Assembly: GCA_032718475.1 (NCBI GenBank)
Contig: JAUCBJ010000131.1
Coordinates: forward strand, 1 to 26,589
DNA from: Nemertoderma westbladi
Taxonomy: Eukaryota > Xenacoelomorpha > Nemertodermatida > Nemertodermatidae
Reading direction: 5' to 3'
Length of the DNA: 26,589 nucleotides
The stretch's first letter is position 1; each line of letters starts with the position of its first letter. The notes under the pieces were generated by a model. That model searched no databases, was not told the DNA's origin, and saw only the letters and a list, made by a program, of their open reading frames with translations. Positions 17,937 through 26,371 of the stretch are shown here, piece by piece. Made by a program: the position numbers and the translations under genes.

Positions 17937-18404
17937 GCATACATATAGGACCTAGCAGCTTCCAGGCTTCTGAGCATGGCCTATCAGCCTATCTGGCAGT
18001 CTGTTGCTGTTAGCATTTTTGATACCGGTATCTTTCTTGTTCATTTTGTATGCTTTTTGTAGTTTAGTACGTCTACATGCTACAGGCAGACAGGCCTAAG
18101 GCTGCTAGGTGCTAGGTCTACGCCTGCCTGCCGGTGTTTAGCTGTATTCAGGTATTTAGTAAGTAGGCCTACTGTCTGAATGAGCAGGTTACAGTTACAG
18201 TGGCAAGTTTTTCTAACCAAAACAATACAGCAATAAACGAGAGTGAAAAACAAGTATTTTGTGGTATTTTGGTTTGGGGTAATTCGTAGGACCGTTTTTA
18301 CAGTTTTTAAAACACTTCACAAACAGAAAACAGTGCTGCACCTGTACACGAACACGGTCAAGGCAGCAAGGGATCGAACAGGCAGACAGGGGCAGCAGCT
18401 ACCG
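17937..18404. other. Non-coding region between the iteron array and the palindrome cluster
   Basis: No gene supported. A 69-codon plus-strand frame at 18243-18452 lacks domain or compositional support. Confidence 0.4.
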
Positions 18405-18428
18405 GTACATGTCAATTTTGACATGTAC
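18405..18428. repeat. 24-bp palindrome (11-bp arms, TT centre)
   Basis: GTACATGTCAA and TTGACATGTAC flank TT. The core CATGTCAA-TT-TTGACATG recurs at about 18630-18647, and near-copies occur at 18430-18451, 18611-18627 and 19618-19631. Confidence 0.85.
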
Positions 18429-18680
18429 AGATGTATGTCAATTTTAACATGAGAAAAACATTAAGTATTTATATTATCTAAACGGCACGGTGCAGCGGTG
18501 AAAACAATTTCCGCACGGTCAAAAGTTTCTAATTTACTTATAATTTCGATTTTCAGATTTTTATATTTAAAAAACACGTCTGGAAATATTTGAACACGTC
18601 AGGTAAAAAAATGTCAATATCGACATGTCCATGTCAATTTTGACATGCCCCATCCTGGAAAAACTAGCTCTACCTGTCTA

Positions 18681-19601
18681 CCAGGTTGGAATTCATGCAT
18701 GAGCGCGCAGGTACGCTTTGTTGTTTTGAAATCACCGCGCACCTGAAATTGGCTCGTCGCGCACCTCATCATAATCCAAACAAAATCGCGCAGCTCATGC
18801 CGTGCATATCTCAAAAAATCGCACAGTTCATAAGAACAATTTTACATTCCTATTTTACAAGTTTGAACGTTTTAAGCTTATCTTTACGTCTGTCTGTCTG
18901 TACATTGAATCTAGGCTTACATAATAAATGTAATTTTTGCAACATCAAAATTGTTAATATTAAAAAATATTTTTTTAATCCACTACTATGGTATGGCGGC
19001 CCATCGGGCTCACTGCTTTTATAACAGAAAATATTATTTTAGATTACAAACAAAACATGCAATTTCAAAAAAACGAGTATTGAAATAGGTACCAGTCTGC
19101 CAGTAGGCCTAATACTTTGTATAGGCCTACCTAACAACAGAACAATTAGGCTTAAACATACAGTTGGCTTATAATTAAGTCATACTTATAATAGAATTAA
19201 TACATTGTTACTTTGTGACTTTACCTGTTTACTAACGTAACATCGGCATAGCATAGACCTAATAACAATACAACAATAGAGTAGGCCTACTGTAATTAAA
19301 ATAAATAGACAAATTCAGCTCTGGTTGCCGGTATTACAGTATTATGGTGAAGTGATTTGACTGTTTGAAGAATTGTAAATGAGAAACTAATGCGAGCGAA
19401 GCGAGCGAAATTTTTTTTGTGTATTTTCGTGATTTCAATTAATTTGTGGTGCGCATCAGAGGCAGAGCTGCGCGCTGAGGCGCAACGCGCACCTGTCTCA
19501 CCCGAACGCGCACCTGTCTCACCCAAACGCGCATCTGGCACTGGTTTGCGGTCATTCGCGCAGGTACGCGTCTGAGTTTTGCAGCATGAATTCCAACCTG
19601 G
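18681..19601. mobile_element. Non-autonomous DNA transposon, 921 bp, 18-bp TIR, 8-bp TSD (hAT-like?)
   Basis: CCAGGTTGGAATTCATGC at 18681-18698 is the exact reverse complement of 19584-19601. Immediately outside, CCTGTCTA is directly repeated (18673-18680 and 19602-19609), an 8-bp target duplication. Both subterminal regions carry CGCGCACCT/GCGCAGGTACGC iterons, as expected for transposase-binding sites, while the middle is AT-rich and non-coding. An 8-bp duplication fits hAT, P and some other superfamilies. The terminus does not show the usual hAT CAGNG, so assignment is open. No transposase frame is present. A 146-codon minus-strand frame (19296-19736) crosses the right end and is not credible. 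Confidence 0.8.
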
Positions 19602-19922
19602 CCTGTCTACATGCAGACATGTCAATATTGACAAAGTGCCCGACTGCCCGTAATGTAATACCAATTTATACGGTAGGCCTAGTACTGTAGTACGTACTGC
19701 AGTACTGTAGTAAAGTAGTAAGGTACCGGTAATCAATTAATAAATGGTTGGTTAATTATGTCATTAGGCCTACCGTATGCCATGCATGGCTGCATTGTCA
19801 TTTTATTTTACAATTTACTGATTTATTAAGGACAACTTTATACCGTTCAGCCGTTATTAAAAGTGAGGATGCATTGGAGGTCTTAATAAGCCAAAACTTG
19901 ATGCAGGGCAGGACATACTGCT
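19602..19922. other. Upstream region of the attractin/MEGF8-like gene
   Basis: Contains the transposon target duplication, a GTCAATATTGAC palindrome and a TACTGTAGTACGTACTGCAG cluster. An in-frame TGA at 19899-19901 precedes the predicted start codon, so the first exon does not extend further in this frame. No clear promoter was identified. Confidence 0.4.
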
Positions 19923-20375
19923 ATGATGGATATTTTAATTATTATATCCCGGTACCTGCTATTTATGGCACTGCTTGTGTGGAATTGTTTATTTCGAACC
20001 GATGCAGGGGTTTCGGGGGCTGAATATTACCACCGCCGAAGGATGTCTAAACCAAACGGAACGATAGCATCAGATATTAACCCCAACACGATGTTTTACT
20101 ACGAGAATACTCAGTCCGAGTGGCTTATAGAAACAATGGATGAGAATAACTCGAAATATATTATTCTAATAATAGATAGATTCGATACTGAATGTAGTTT
20201 TGATCAGTTATTTATATATGATGGTGACACAACAGACAGTCGGTTACTGGCTGCCCTTAGTGGTCTCATTGTCGGTAATGACGCGACGACAAGTGAACTT
20301 ACGTTCACGGCTTTGTCTGGGAATATGTTACTCCATTTCGTTACTGATACCAATTACGTACGCGATGGTTTTACG
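19923..20375 (+). CDS. Attractin/MEGF8-family gene, exon 1 (signal peptide + CUB domain)
   Basis: 151 codons ending in phase 0 at a strong donor (ACG|GTGAGT). Residues about 4-25 are a hydrophobic signal peptide. Residues about 44-151 are a CUB domain whose line SEWLIE ... RFDTECSFDQLFIYDGD ... LLAALSGLIV ... SGNMLLHFVTDTNYVRDGFT closely follows the N-terminal CUB of attractin and MEGF8. These are large CUB-EGF-kelch membrane or secreted receptors. Reading through the donor gives 19 extra residues and a stop, so splicing is required. Oddity: the two cysteines that normally open the CUB domain are absent (Ser replaces Cys in the C-x-W-L-I motif), leaving only Cys91. Attractin and MEGF8 cannot be told apart from the first exons. 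The gene is incomplete in this window. Confidence 0.8.
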
Positions 20376-21930
20376 GTGAGTTACATGTGTTTACATCGCC
20401 ACCTTCTACCAATACAATTATCACATTACATTTAATGTCGTGCGTGATATTACATCGAGATCGACCCCATATACTCTATTATATATTCCTATATTACTGT
20501 ATACTGTGGTATACTATTGTAGCTAAATTACTTAATTATAATAAATAGTACCGGTACACTGTAGACTAATAAATAGTAGAATGACTACTGACGCTTATTC
20601 CCATGTCAATTATCAGCATTAATGCTGCCTGTAATTTAATTAATTATAATTATTGCAGTTTTTTATGGGAATAAAATAGATTAATTATTATTATTATATA
20701 AGTCATAGATAGATAGATAGATTTACACATTATGTAAAAACAGCAACAAATACACCAAACCACGTACCGGTATAAAGTTATTGTCCAACATAACATATAG
20801 GATTACCCCTAAAGCTTTGCAGCTTATTTCCAAGGGGGTCCTTTATGTTGTTACTTGGTTTAACCAAGGTTACAAATACAATATTACACTACAATAACCT
20901 AAAACGAATATAAAACGTAATTACACTATGTACAACTTTTCCGAGAGCGTGGCAATGTCATAAAACCAGAATTATATTCCTATGTAATAGAACCAATTAC
21001 GGTATAAACCCAAATCGCAAACATTATTGCCACTAACTGTTACCCTCGTTTTGACATTAATAAAGTTTTTCTCAAACCGTGAATTTTTGTTTCATTCCAT
21101 AAGACATAAAATAACACAGGAAACTATTCCATCTACCGTAATGAATTAATGAATGGTTGGTTCTTCGGAAAATTGTTTTTGGCAGATCCAGAAAGGGAAT
21201 CTGCAGAGTTGAAAAATATAAAATATATAAACAATATATTCGCGGATGACCACAAGTATAATAGATGCGATAAAGTTTAAAAAAGTATAAGTTGTCTTGA
21301 GTTGAACATTCAGTATAAGTTAATCGGTAGTACTACATACAGTCGTGCTAATCGTGACTTTCCTCTTCCGTCCATGATGTCTCTACTTACCTCCAAATAT
21401 CATAAAAAGAACATGTATCCGCATATTGGATCGGTGCGGCCGACACTGCATGGTCCTGTTTTATAACAAACTGTTACAGAACGCCGTCAATTTCCTTCAC
21501 GGAAAAGCATAATCGTATTCTGCATTACTTTAACATAGTATGACCATAGTCCTGCTATGCAATAGCGTGTTATAATGCGATCTCAATGATTATCTTTTAT
21601 CTCTGTAGACCTAGCCTTTATAATGTACATAAGCCTAGGTGGGTATATTTATTTAATGTCAGGAATATTTTACTTTTGATGCATTTATGGGACGTACCCA
21701 TTTGTACTTATATTAACACCAGTCAGTCAGTATATGTACCAGTCTAACTAGTTTTACGTTAATAAATAAATAAATAAAAATATAAATGCGTTGTGTAATG
21801 TTTTTGCGTGATAATTTGACAGTCGACACTCGACAGTAAATATATTTACGGGGTGGGGTTGGGGTGTACAGACACCACCCCGCCACTATCCATAGCGTAA
21901 GATTTAGTAAAGTCGTTGTTTATTATTCAG
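20376..21930 (+). other. Intron 1 of the attractin/MEGF8-like gene
   Basis: GTGAGT donor and TTATTATTCAG acceptor, 1,555 bp. It holds family B copy B2 (20798-20959), a GATA microsatellite near 20706, a TAAATAAATAAATAA run near 21763 and an 8-bp-stem hairpin CGGGGTGG/CCACCCCG at about 21849-21883. No other gene is seen. Confidence 0.75.
20798..20959 (+). repeat. Dispersed repeat family B, copy B2
   Basis: Inverted partner of 9334-9478. It begins TAGGATTACCCCTAAAGCTT, includes TTGCAGCTTATTTCCAAGGG followed by GGTCC, and ends with CCGAGAGCGTGGCAATGTC. It keeps the GGGGGTCC part that B1 has lost. Confidence 0.75.
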
Positions 21931-22106
21931 GCGAGATGGTCTTTCAGGGATTGCCCTTATATGTGCGGTAGTCGTTGTTCCTTGGTGGCCAATTGCACGT
22001 GCAGCTCGGACGACGAGGATCCGTGTCTGAGTGACAGACCTACCGATTGTGGTCAGTCTTCCCAGTCCTGGAGAGGGTGGGTTGGAGTAAATGACAACAA
22101 ACGCAG
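21931..22106 (+). CDS. Attractin/MEGF8-family gene, exon 2 (EGF-like segment)
   Basis: 176 bp, entered in phase 0 and left in phase 2 at CGCAG|GTTCGT. Joined to exon 1 it gives GFT-ARWSFRDCPYMC, which aligns without gaps to the CUB/EGF junction of attractin and so supports the splice. It encodes a first EGF-like module (C-x3-C-x3-C-x5-C-x-C-x7-C) and the start of a second. The donor GTTCGT is weaker than consensus. A nearby GTAAAT in GTTGGAGTAAATG would break the frame with exon 3, so the downstream site is preferred. In the second EGF module the positions expected for Cys1 and Cys3 are not cysteine. Confidence 0.75.
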
Positions 22107-22984
22107 GTTCGTTTATTAAATAATATATTTATCTTATATAAGAAGTTTCCGCGAATTAGCATAATATATTGCGTAGCTTGTCATAAAGCCCTGAGTTGAT
22201 TTTTGTCGGGTTTTACTTTTTTTATACGTAATTCCACACTTTAAGATATGCTCAATCAGCTGGTGAAGTTTTGAACACTTTAACCAATGGGAAGTGATGA
22301 TTATTGCGTGGTAAAGTGAAGCCCTATATCCCAATGGACATTATTTTGCTGAAAAAGAGTTAATCTCTCTCGATGTTACTGCAGAAAGGGTCTATGTAAG
22401 GTATTAACCAATGGGAAGTGATGTTTATGACGTAATAAAGTAAGATCCAATAAGCCTATTGGACAATATTTTACTGCAGAAAGGCCCTATATATATCTGT
22501 ATATATTTTATATGCTATCCTGAACAATTAAATTTTTTGACTTAGGGCCTTATGACAATTTGCTACGCTATTCAGTTTGTTGTAATACCTACCGGTACTT
22601 TGTTTCTAGTGGATCGGTCTGCTTGCAGCACCTTATGGAGGTGATATGGTGCGTTTATGGAAAAACTATGTTTTTTCAAAAACTACAAAAAGGTGTTTTT
22701 TTAATGTTTTTTTCGTTTTTTTTATGTATATACGTTAAACCCATCTTTCAGGAATAACTTAATAGTATATGTTATTTGATTTCATACTGCGTCGTCCATT
22801 ACCACCTAGAAATGGGCCAAACTATATCAATAATTTGGAATTTAAAAACCAAATATGTGTTTTTTTTAAATCCAAAAATATAAACTGTTTGGTGGAATAA
22901 AGTTGCACCACCGGTACGCAACCCGATTATTGCCTGGAATTTAACATTTTAACCACCGGTTTTATTATACCTTTTCTCTATTAG
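22107..22984 (+). other. Intron 2 of the attractin/MEGF8-like gene
   Basis: 878 bp between GTTCGT and TTCTCTATTAG. It contains an internal duplication of period 124 bp (22281 and 22405, both starting TAACCAATGGGAAGTGATG) and several T-rich runs. No coding sequence was recognised. Confidence 0.65.
22281..22486. repeat. Tandem duplication, period 124 bp, in intron 2
   Basis: TAACCAATGGGAAGTGATG begins at 22281 and 22405. Both copies continue with GTAAAGTGA/ATAAAGTAA, a CCAAT-like block, GGACAATATTTT-type sequence and GAAAAAGA/CAGAAAGG. A CTGCAGAAAGG.CTAT segment also occurs twice. Confidence 0.75.
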
Positions 22985-23176
22985 GTGTAATTGTAACTCC
23001 AATTACTACGGAGACCGGTGTTTAATGTTGGTAACCAATGACGGCGCTGCTAATAGGTACTACACCATATCGGATGAGGGGAGACACCGGGCCGGCCATA
23101 CCGCGGTCTATATTCCCGATGCGCTCTGGGTGTTCGGGGGTTACAATCTTAATAAATACACAAACACCCTCAGTTG
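22985..23176 (+). CDS. Attractin/MEGF8-family gene, exon 3 (EGF end + first kelch motif)
   Basis: 192 bp between CTCTATTAG and GTAAGT, both good splice sites. It enters in phase 2 (completing an Arg codon) and leaves in phase 2 within a Trp codon. It encodes the end of the second EGF module (CNCNSNYYGDRC) and then a kelch start (RHRAGHTAVYIPDALWVFGG followed by YNLNKYTNTLSW). This reproduces the EGF-to-kelch order of attractin and MEGF8. Later kelch, PSI and C-terminal exons must lie beyond the window. The frame is intact and constrained, so the gene looks functional despite the missing cysteines. Confidence 0.85.
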
Positions 23177-23360
23177 GTAAGTGAATGAACATTTAAGATA
23201 GTCAGTAATCTCATTATAATTATAACTTTTTATTGGGCACAGCTTTGTAAATTCGGCTATGACGTCTAGGTAAGAGGGATCGAACTGATGACCACCGAAC
23301 TCCTGCCATTTTAGAGTTGAATTTACAACTTAAAAGTTACATTTTAAAAAATAGAGTTTT
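23177..23360 (+). other. Start of intron 3
   Basis: Begins GTAAGTG. It includes GGGATCGAAC at 23276-23285, the reverse of a tRNA B-box-like GTTCGATCCC (see findings). The LINE 3' end follows. Confidence 0.6.
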
Positions 23361-26230
23361 GAGATTGAGGTTGAGATTATTTATTGCACAATAAAATTTC
23401 GACGAAAATAGCGTAAATATACATACATACAGTTACATAAAACACATAAGGCAATTAATTTTACATTTATTACATCTTTTTAAAAAAAAAAATTGCCATG
23501 CATAAAAAGTTAAAAAACCATCATAAAATTATTTTGTAGGTAACAAATATCATTTAGTATCAAATAACATTTAAATAAAGAACAAGCAGAGAATGTGTTA
23601 CTATCTATATATGAGATAAAAAAATTTTCGTACTTAATACGTTAAAAAAAAAAAAATCATCGTAAATTTATAGTGCAGGGGATAGCCTCATGAGTTATTT
23701 AACTCGTTTTCATGGGGGTCCCCGAGAAAAAATATTGCAAATGTATGCCATAATAAGGTATTGCTATATGAGATAAAAATAATATTGCGGAACATCGTAT
23801 CATATTTAAAAATATTAGTGATAAAATTCTAAATCTTTTAAAATAGGTATCGGCTGATTGTCATTTCGAAAGAGTTTTAAATAAAATTTAAGAAGCTTTA
23901 AAATCATCATCTTTTATCGTGGAATTGCCCTAAAGGATAAAATATAAGATATCAAACATAATAAAAAGTTATTTCAATATAAAAGGTTGGGTCGCTTGCT
24001 AAAAGAAGATTGCCTGATCATCAGCTATGAGTTTTTCAAAGTAGTGGTCCTTCAACGCATGTTTAAAGCCTTCTAACGTGGGAATACGAGTTATTTCATT
24101 AGGGAGATCATTCCAAAGCCGGGGGCCTCGAAATGAGAAAGCTTGTCGGCCGTATTCAGTTTTGCGACTTGGAATAACAGCGTATTGATTTGGTCCACGA
24201 CGATTCTCTCTAACAGAGAATTTAACCATATCTGATAAGTATTCTGGGGCTAGTCCATTGGCTATTCTGAACATATGGGATAGAGTAACAACTTGGGTTC
24301 GCTCCTTTAAGGGTAGCCAATTCAACCGAATGAAGTGCTCTATACTAATGTGCGTGCGTTTCTCAAGGAAAAGGCAAAAACGAATGCATTTCCGCTGGAG
24401 GGATTCCAGTTTTAATCGCAGTGATTTGTGAGTTGTAAAGAACCAACATTGACCTGCATAGTCGATGTGAGGCTGGATTAAAACATTGCAAAGCAGTCTT
24501 CGTAACCCTCCGCTAAGAACTGCACTATTCCTGTGTAAGAACTGCAGGCGACTGTTACCTTTCTTGATAACTTTCGATGCCATGGCTTTACCAGATAGAG
24601 TCGCATCTAGCTCACAACCCAGATAAATGGCAGAATCTTTGGGCGGTATGACTAAACCGTTACATGATATTTGTAAGTCTGGCTCCGATAATAGGCGTTG
24701 GTGACTACCAAAAAGTATGGTATCTGTTTTATTCAGATTTAAACTAAGTCTGTTGTCAGTCAACCACATAGATACTCTAGCCATGGTTGTTGTTAGTGTT
24801 CTCGAAATATCTGTTGAGTGGATCTGAGAGTTCAATAGACTAGTATCATCCGCGAACATTGGTGGTAATACATCTTCATTCAATGCCACAGTGCCAGGGT
24901 GGGTTGGTGGAATCGTTGGTGGGATTGTTGTTATGGTTGGAACTTCTTCAAAGTCATTAGTATATAGGATGAAGAGGGGAGGGGGTAGTATGCCTCCTTG
25001 TGGCAAGCCATTATCGTCTACATCTCTTGTTGAGGAACGAGTGCCATTTATTGATACATATTGCTTTCTGTTAGCTAGGTATGAAGCAATCCATTCTACT
25101 GCAGGTTTGTCAAAACCAATATACTTTAATTTCATCAGTAGGATACTGTGATTTATGGTGTCGAAAGCTTTCCTAAGATCCAGTAACACCATTCCTGTGA
25201 CTTTACCATTTTCTATTGCATCTCGAACTGCCTCATCCACTAACATTAGTGCTGATTCAGTAGAAAATCCAAGTCTGAAACCTGATTGGAACTTATGGAG
25301 TAGACGTTTCCTGGTGATATAACGGAGTATACGTATTAGAACGACCCTCTCTATGATCTTCCCTAGTATAGCAAGCAGAGCTATTGGTCTATAATTCTCC
25401 GTAATTAACCGTGGTCCTTTTTTATATGCAGGGGCTACCTTGGCTGTCTTCAGGGATTGTGGAAATTTACTTGTCTTTATTGATAGGTTTACAATATGAC
25501 AAATAATTCTGGCAAGCACCGTTGAACCATCACGGAATAATCTTGGAGGTATACCATCTGGACCTGGACTTTTATCTACATGCAGGTCTTTTAGGATTGT
25601 ATCTACCTCTTCAGTGTCAGTTGGGGTTAAAGAAAATGAGTTGAGTTCCACTCCTTTCTTCGCGTAGAACTCTCTTACATACTCATCTCCGTATTTCCCT
25701 GTTGGAGTTGGTAATTCACTCACCAAAGACTTTGTAATTGATGTAAAGAATTTATTAAACTCTTCAGCAATTTCAGAATTGTCATTGCTAGTTGATCCAT
25801 TCACAGTTAAGCCAATAGAAGAGGAGACTGGAATACTACGTTTTGTTGGCGCACCTATTCGTTTTAGAGTCTTCCATAGTTCCTTTGGTTTGTCTTTATT
25901 CATCGTTAGATTGTCTTTAATAAAGTTGGTTTTAGATCGTCTAATTACCTTGGTGGCAATATTTCTTAGTTTTTTAAAGGATAATTCATTTTCGCGAGTC
26001 CGTAGCGCATGGAATTTTCTCATCGCATTGTTTTTTGCTGTTATAGCTTGCCTCACTTCTTTATTAACCCAAGGTTCAGTAATTTGGCTCACTCGAATAA
26101 GTGTCAATGGGGCGACAGTGTCCAAGGTAGAAATCAACTCCTCAGAAAGTTTAGTGGTAGCTATATCTAGATCTTCTTCATTTAAAATATCTTTGATATT
26201 CTGGTTACCTTCCAGACTTGTTAACAAAAC
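23361..26230 (-). mobile_element. 5'-truncated CR1/Jockey-type LINE in intron 3, antisense to host gene
   Basis: A minus-strand non-LTR retrotransposon of about 2.9 kb. The 3' end is recognised by TTGTGCAATAAATAATC (poly(A)-type signal at 23380-23385) and a short AATCTCAACCTCAATCTC tail at about 23361-23378. A roughly 600-bp 3' region with the hairpin at 23682-23728 is followed upstream by the reverse-transcriptase frame. Element-like protein starts at about residue 48 of that frame (near 26230). The apurinic endonuclease and ORF1 are missing, so the copy is 5'-truncated. Both strands of the host intron remain intact outside. Confidence 0.8.
23682..23728 (-). repeat. Hairpin module in LINE 3' region
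   Basis: On the plus strand: GGATAGCCTCATGAGTTATT, TAACTCGTTTTCATGGGGGT, CCC. A GAGTTA-TT-TAACTC stem lies between inverted CATGAG/CATGGGGG blocks. Similar modules are found at 17020-17064 and within both family B copies. Confidence 0.6.
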
Positions 26231-26371
26231 CCCCTTGGGCCCAAACTCACAAAAAGTGGCCAAAAACGTTTCCCAAACGATTCGACTTAATTTTAGAATG
26301 ATATTTTTTTTGGAACCTAGTAAAGTTATATATATTTTTGAAGATAATTTTATGGTCCAACAGATACACAA
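23999..26371 (-). CDS. LINE reverse transcriptase (truncated ORF2)
   Basis: A 790-residue open frame. The element-derived portion (about 48-790) has the linker of CR1/Jockey-clade proteins (VAPLTLIRVS...PWVNKEVRQA), then RT fingers with KSPGPDGIP (268-276) and ENYRPIALL (325-333). RT motif A is LLDLRKAFDTINH (Asp398 and Asp404), motif B GLPQGG (455-460) and motif C FADD (506-509). The connection/C-terminal domain ends with the typical RGPRLWNDLP...FK..L block (749-774). The first 47 residues come from flanking DNA and are not LINE-like. Oddities: motif B reads QGGILPPP where QGSxLGP is usual, and a Pro/Thr-rich stretch of about 23 residues (478-500) lies between motifs B and C. There are no internal stops. 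The enzyme cannot act as a complete LINE without its endonuclease. Confidence 0.85.
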   Translation of the reverse strand: MCICWTIKLSSKIYITLLGSKKNIILKLSRIVWETFLATFCEFGPKGVLLTSLEGNQNIKDILNEEDLDIATTKLSEELISTLDTVAPLTLIRVSQITEPWVNKEVRQAITAKNNAMRKFHALRTRENELSFKKLRNIATKVIRRSKTNFIKDNLTMNKDKPKELWKTLKRIGAPTKRSIPVSSSIGLTVNGSTSNDNSEIAEEFNKFFTSITKSLVSELPTPTGKYGDEYVREFYAKKGVELNSFSLTPTDTEEVDTILKDLHVDKSPGPDGIPPRLFRDGSTVLARIICHIVNLSIKTSKFPQSLKTAKVAPAYKKGPRLITENYRPIALLAILGKIIERVVLIRILRYITRKRLLHKFQSGFRLGFSTESALMLVDEAVRDAIENGKVTGMVLLDLRKAFDTINHSILLMKLKYIGFDKPAVEWIASYLANRKQYVSINGTRSSTRDVDDNGLPQGGILPPPLFILYTNDFEEVPTITTIPPTIPPTHPGTVALNEDVLPPMFADDTSLLNSQIHSTDISRTLTTTMARVSMWLTDNRLSLNLNKTDTILFGSHQRLLSEPDLQISCNGLVIPPKDSAIYLGCELDATLSGKAMASKVIKKGNSRLQFLHRNSAVLSGGLRRLLCNVLIQPHIDYAGQCWFFTTHKSLRLKLESLQRKCIRFCLFLEKRTHISIEHFIRLNWLPLKERTQVVTLSHMFRIANGLAPEYLSDMVKFSVRENRRGPNQYAVIPSRKTEYGRQAFSFRGPRLWNDLPNEITRIPTLEGFKHALKDHYFEKLIADDQAIFF

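Noticed and set aside
18366-18380. GGGATCGAAC near 18370 as a reverse tRNA B box
   Set aside because: No A box or tRNA-like fold around it; a ten-base match alone is expected by chance.
18614-19736. Frames in and around the 921-bp transposon (66-146 codons) as transposase
   Set aside because: None carries a recognisable transposase motif, and the longest crosses the element boundary.
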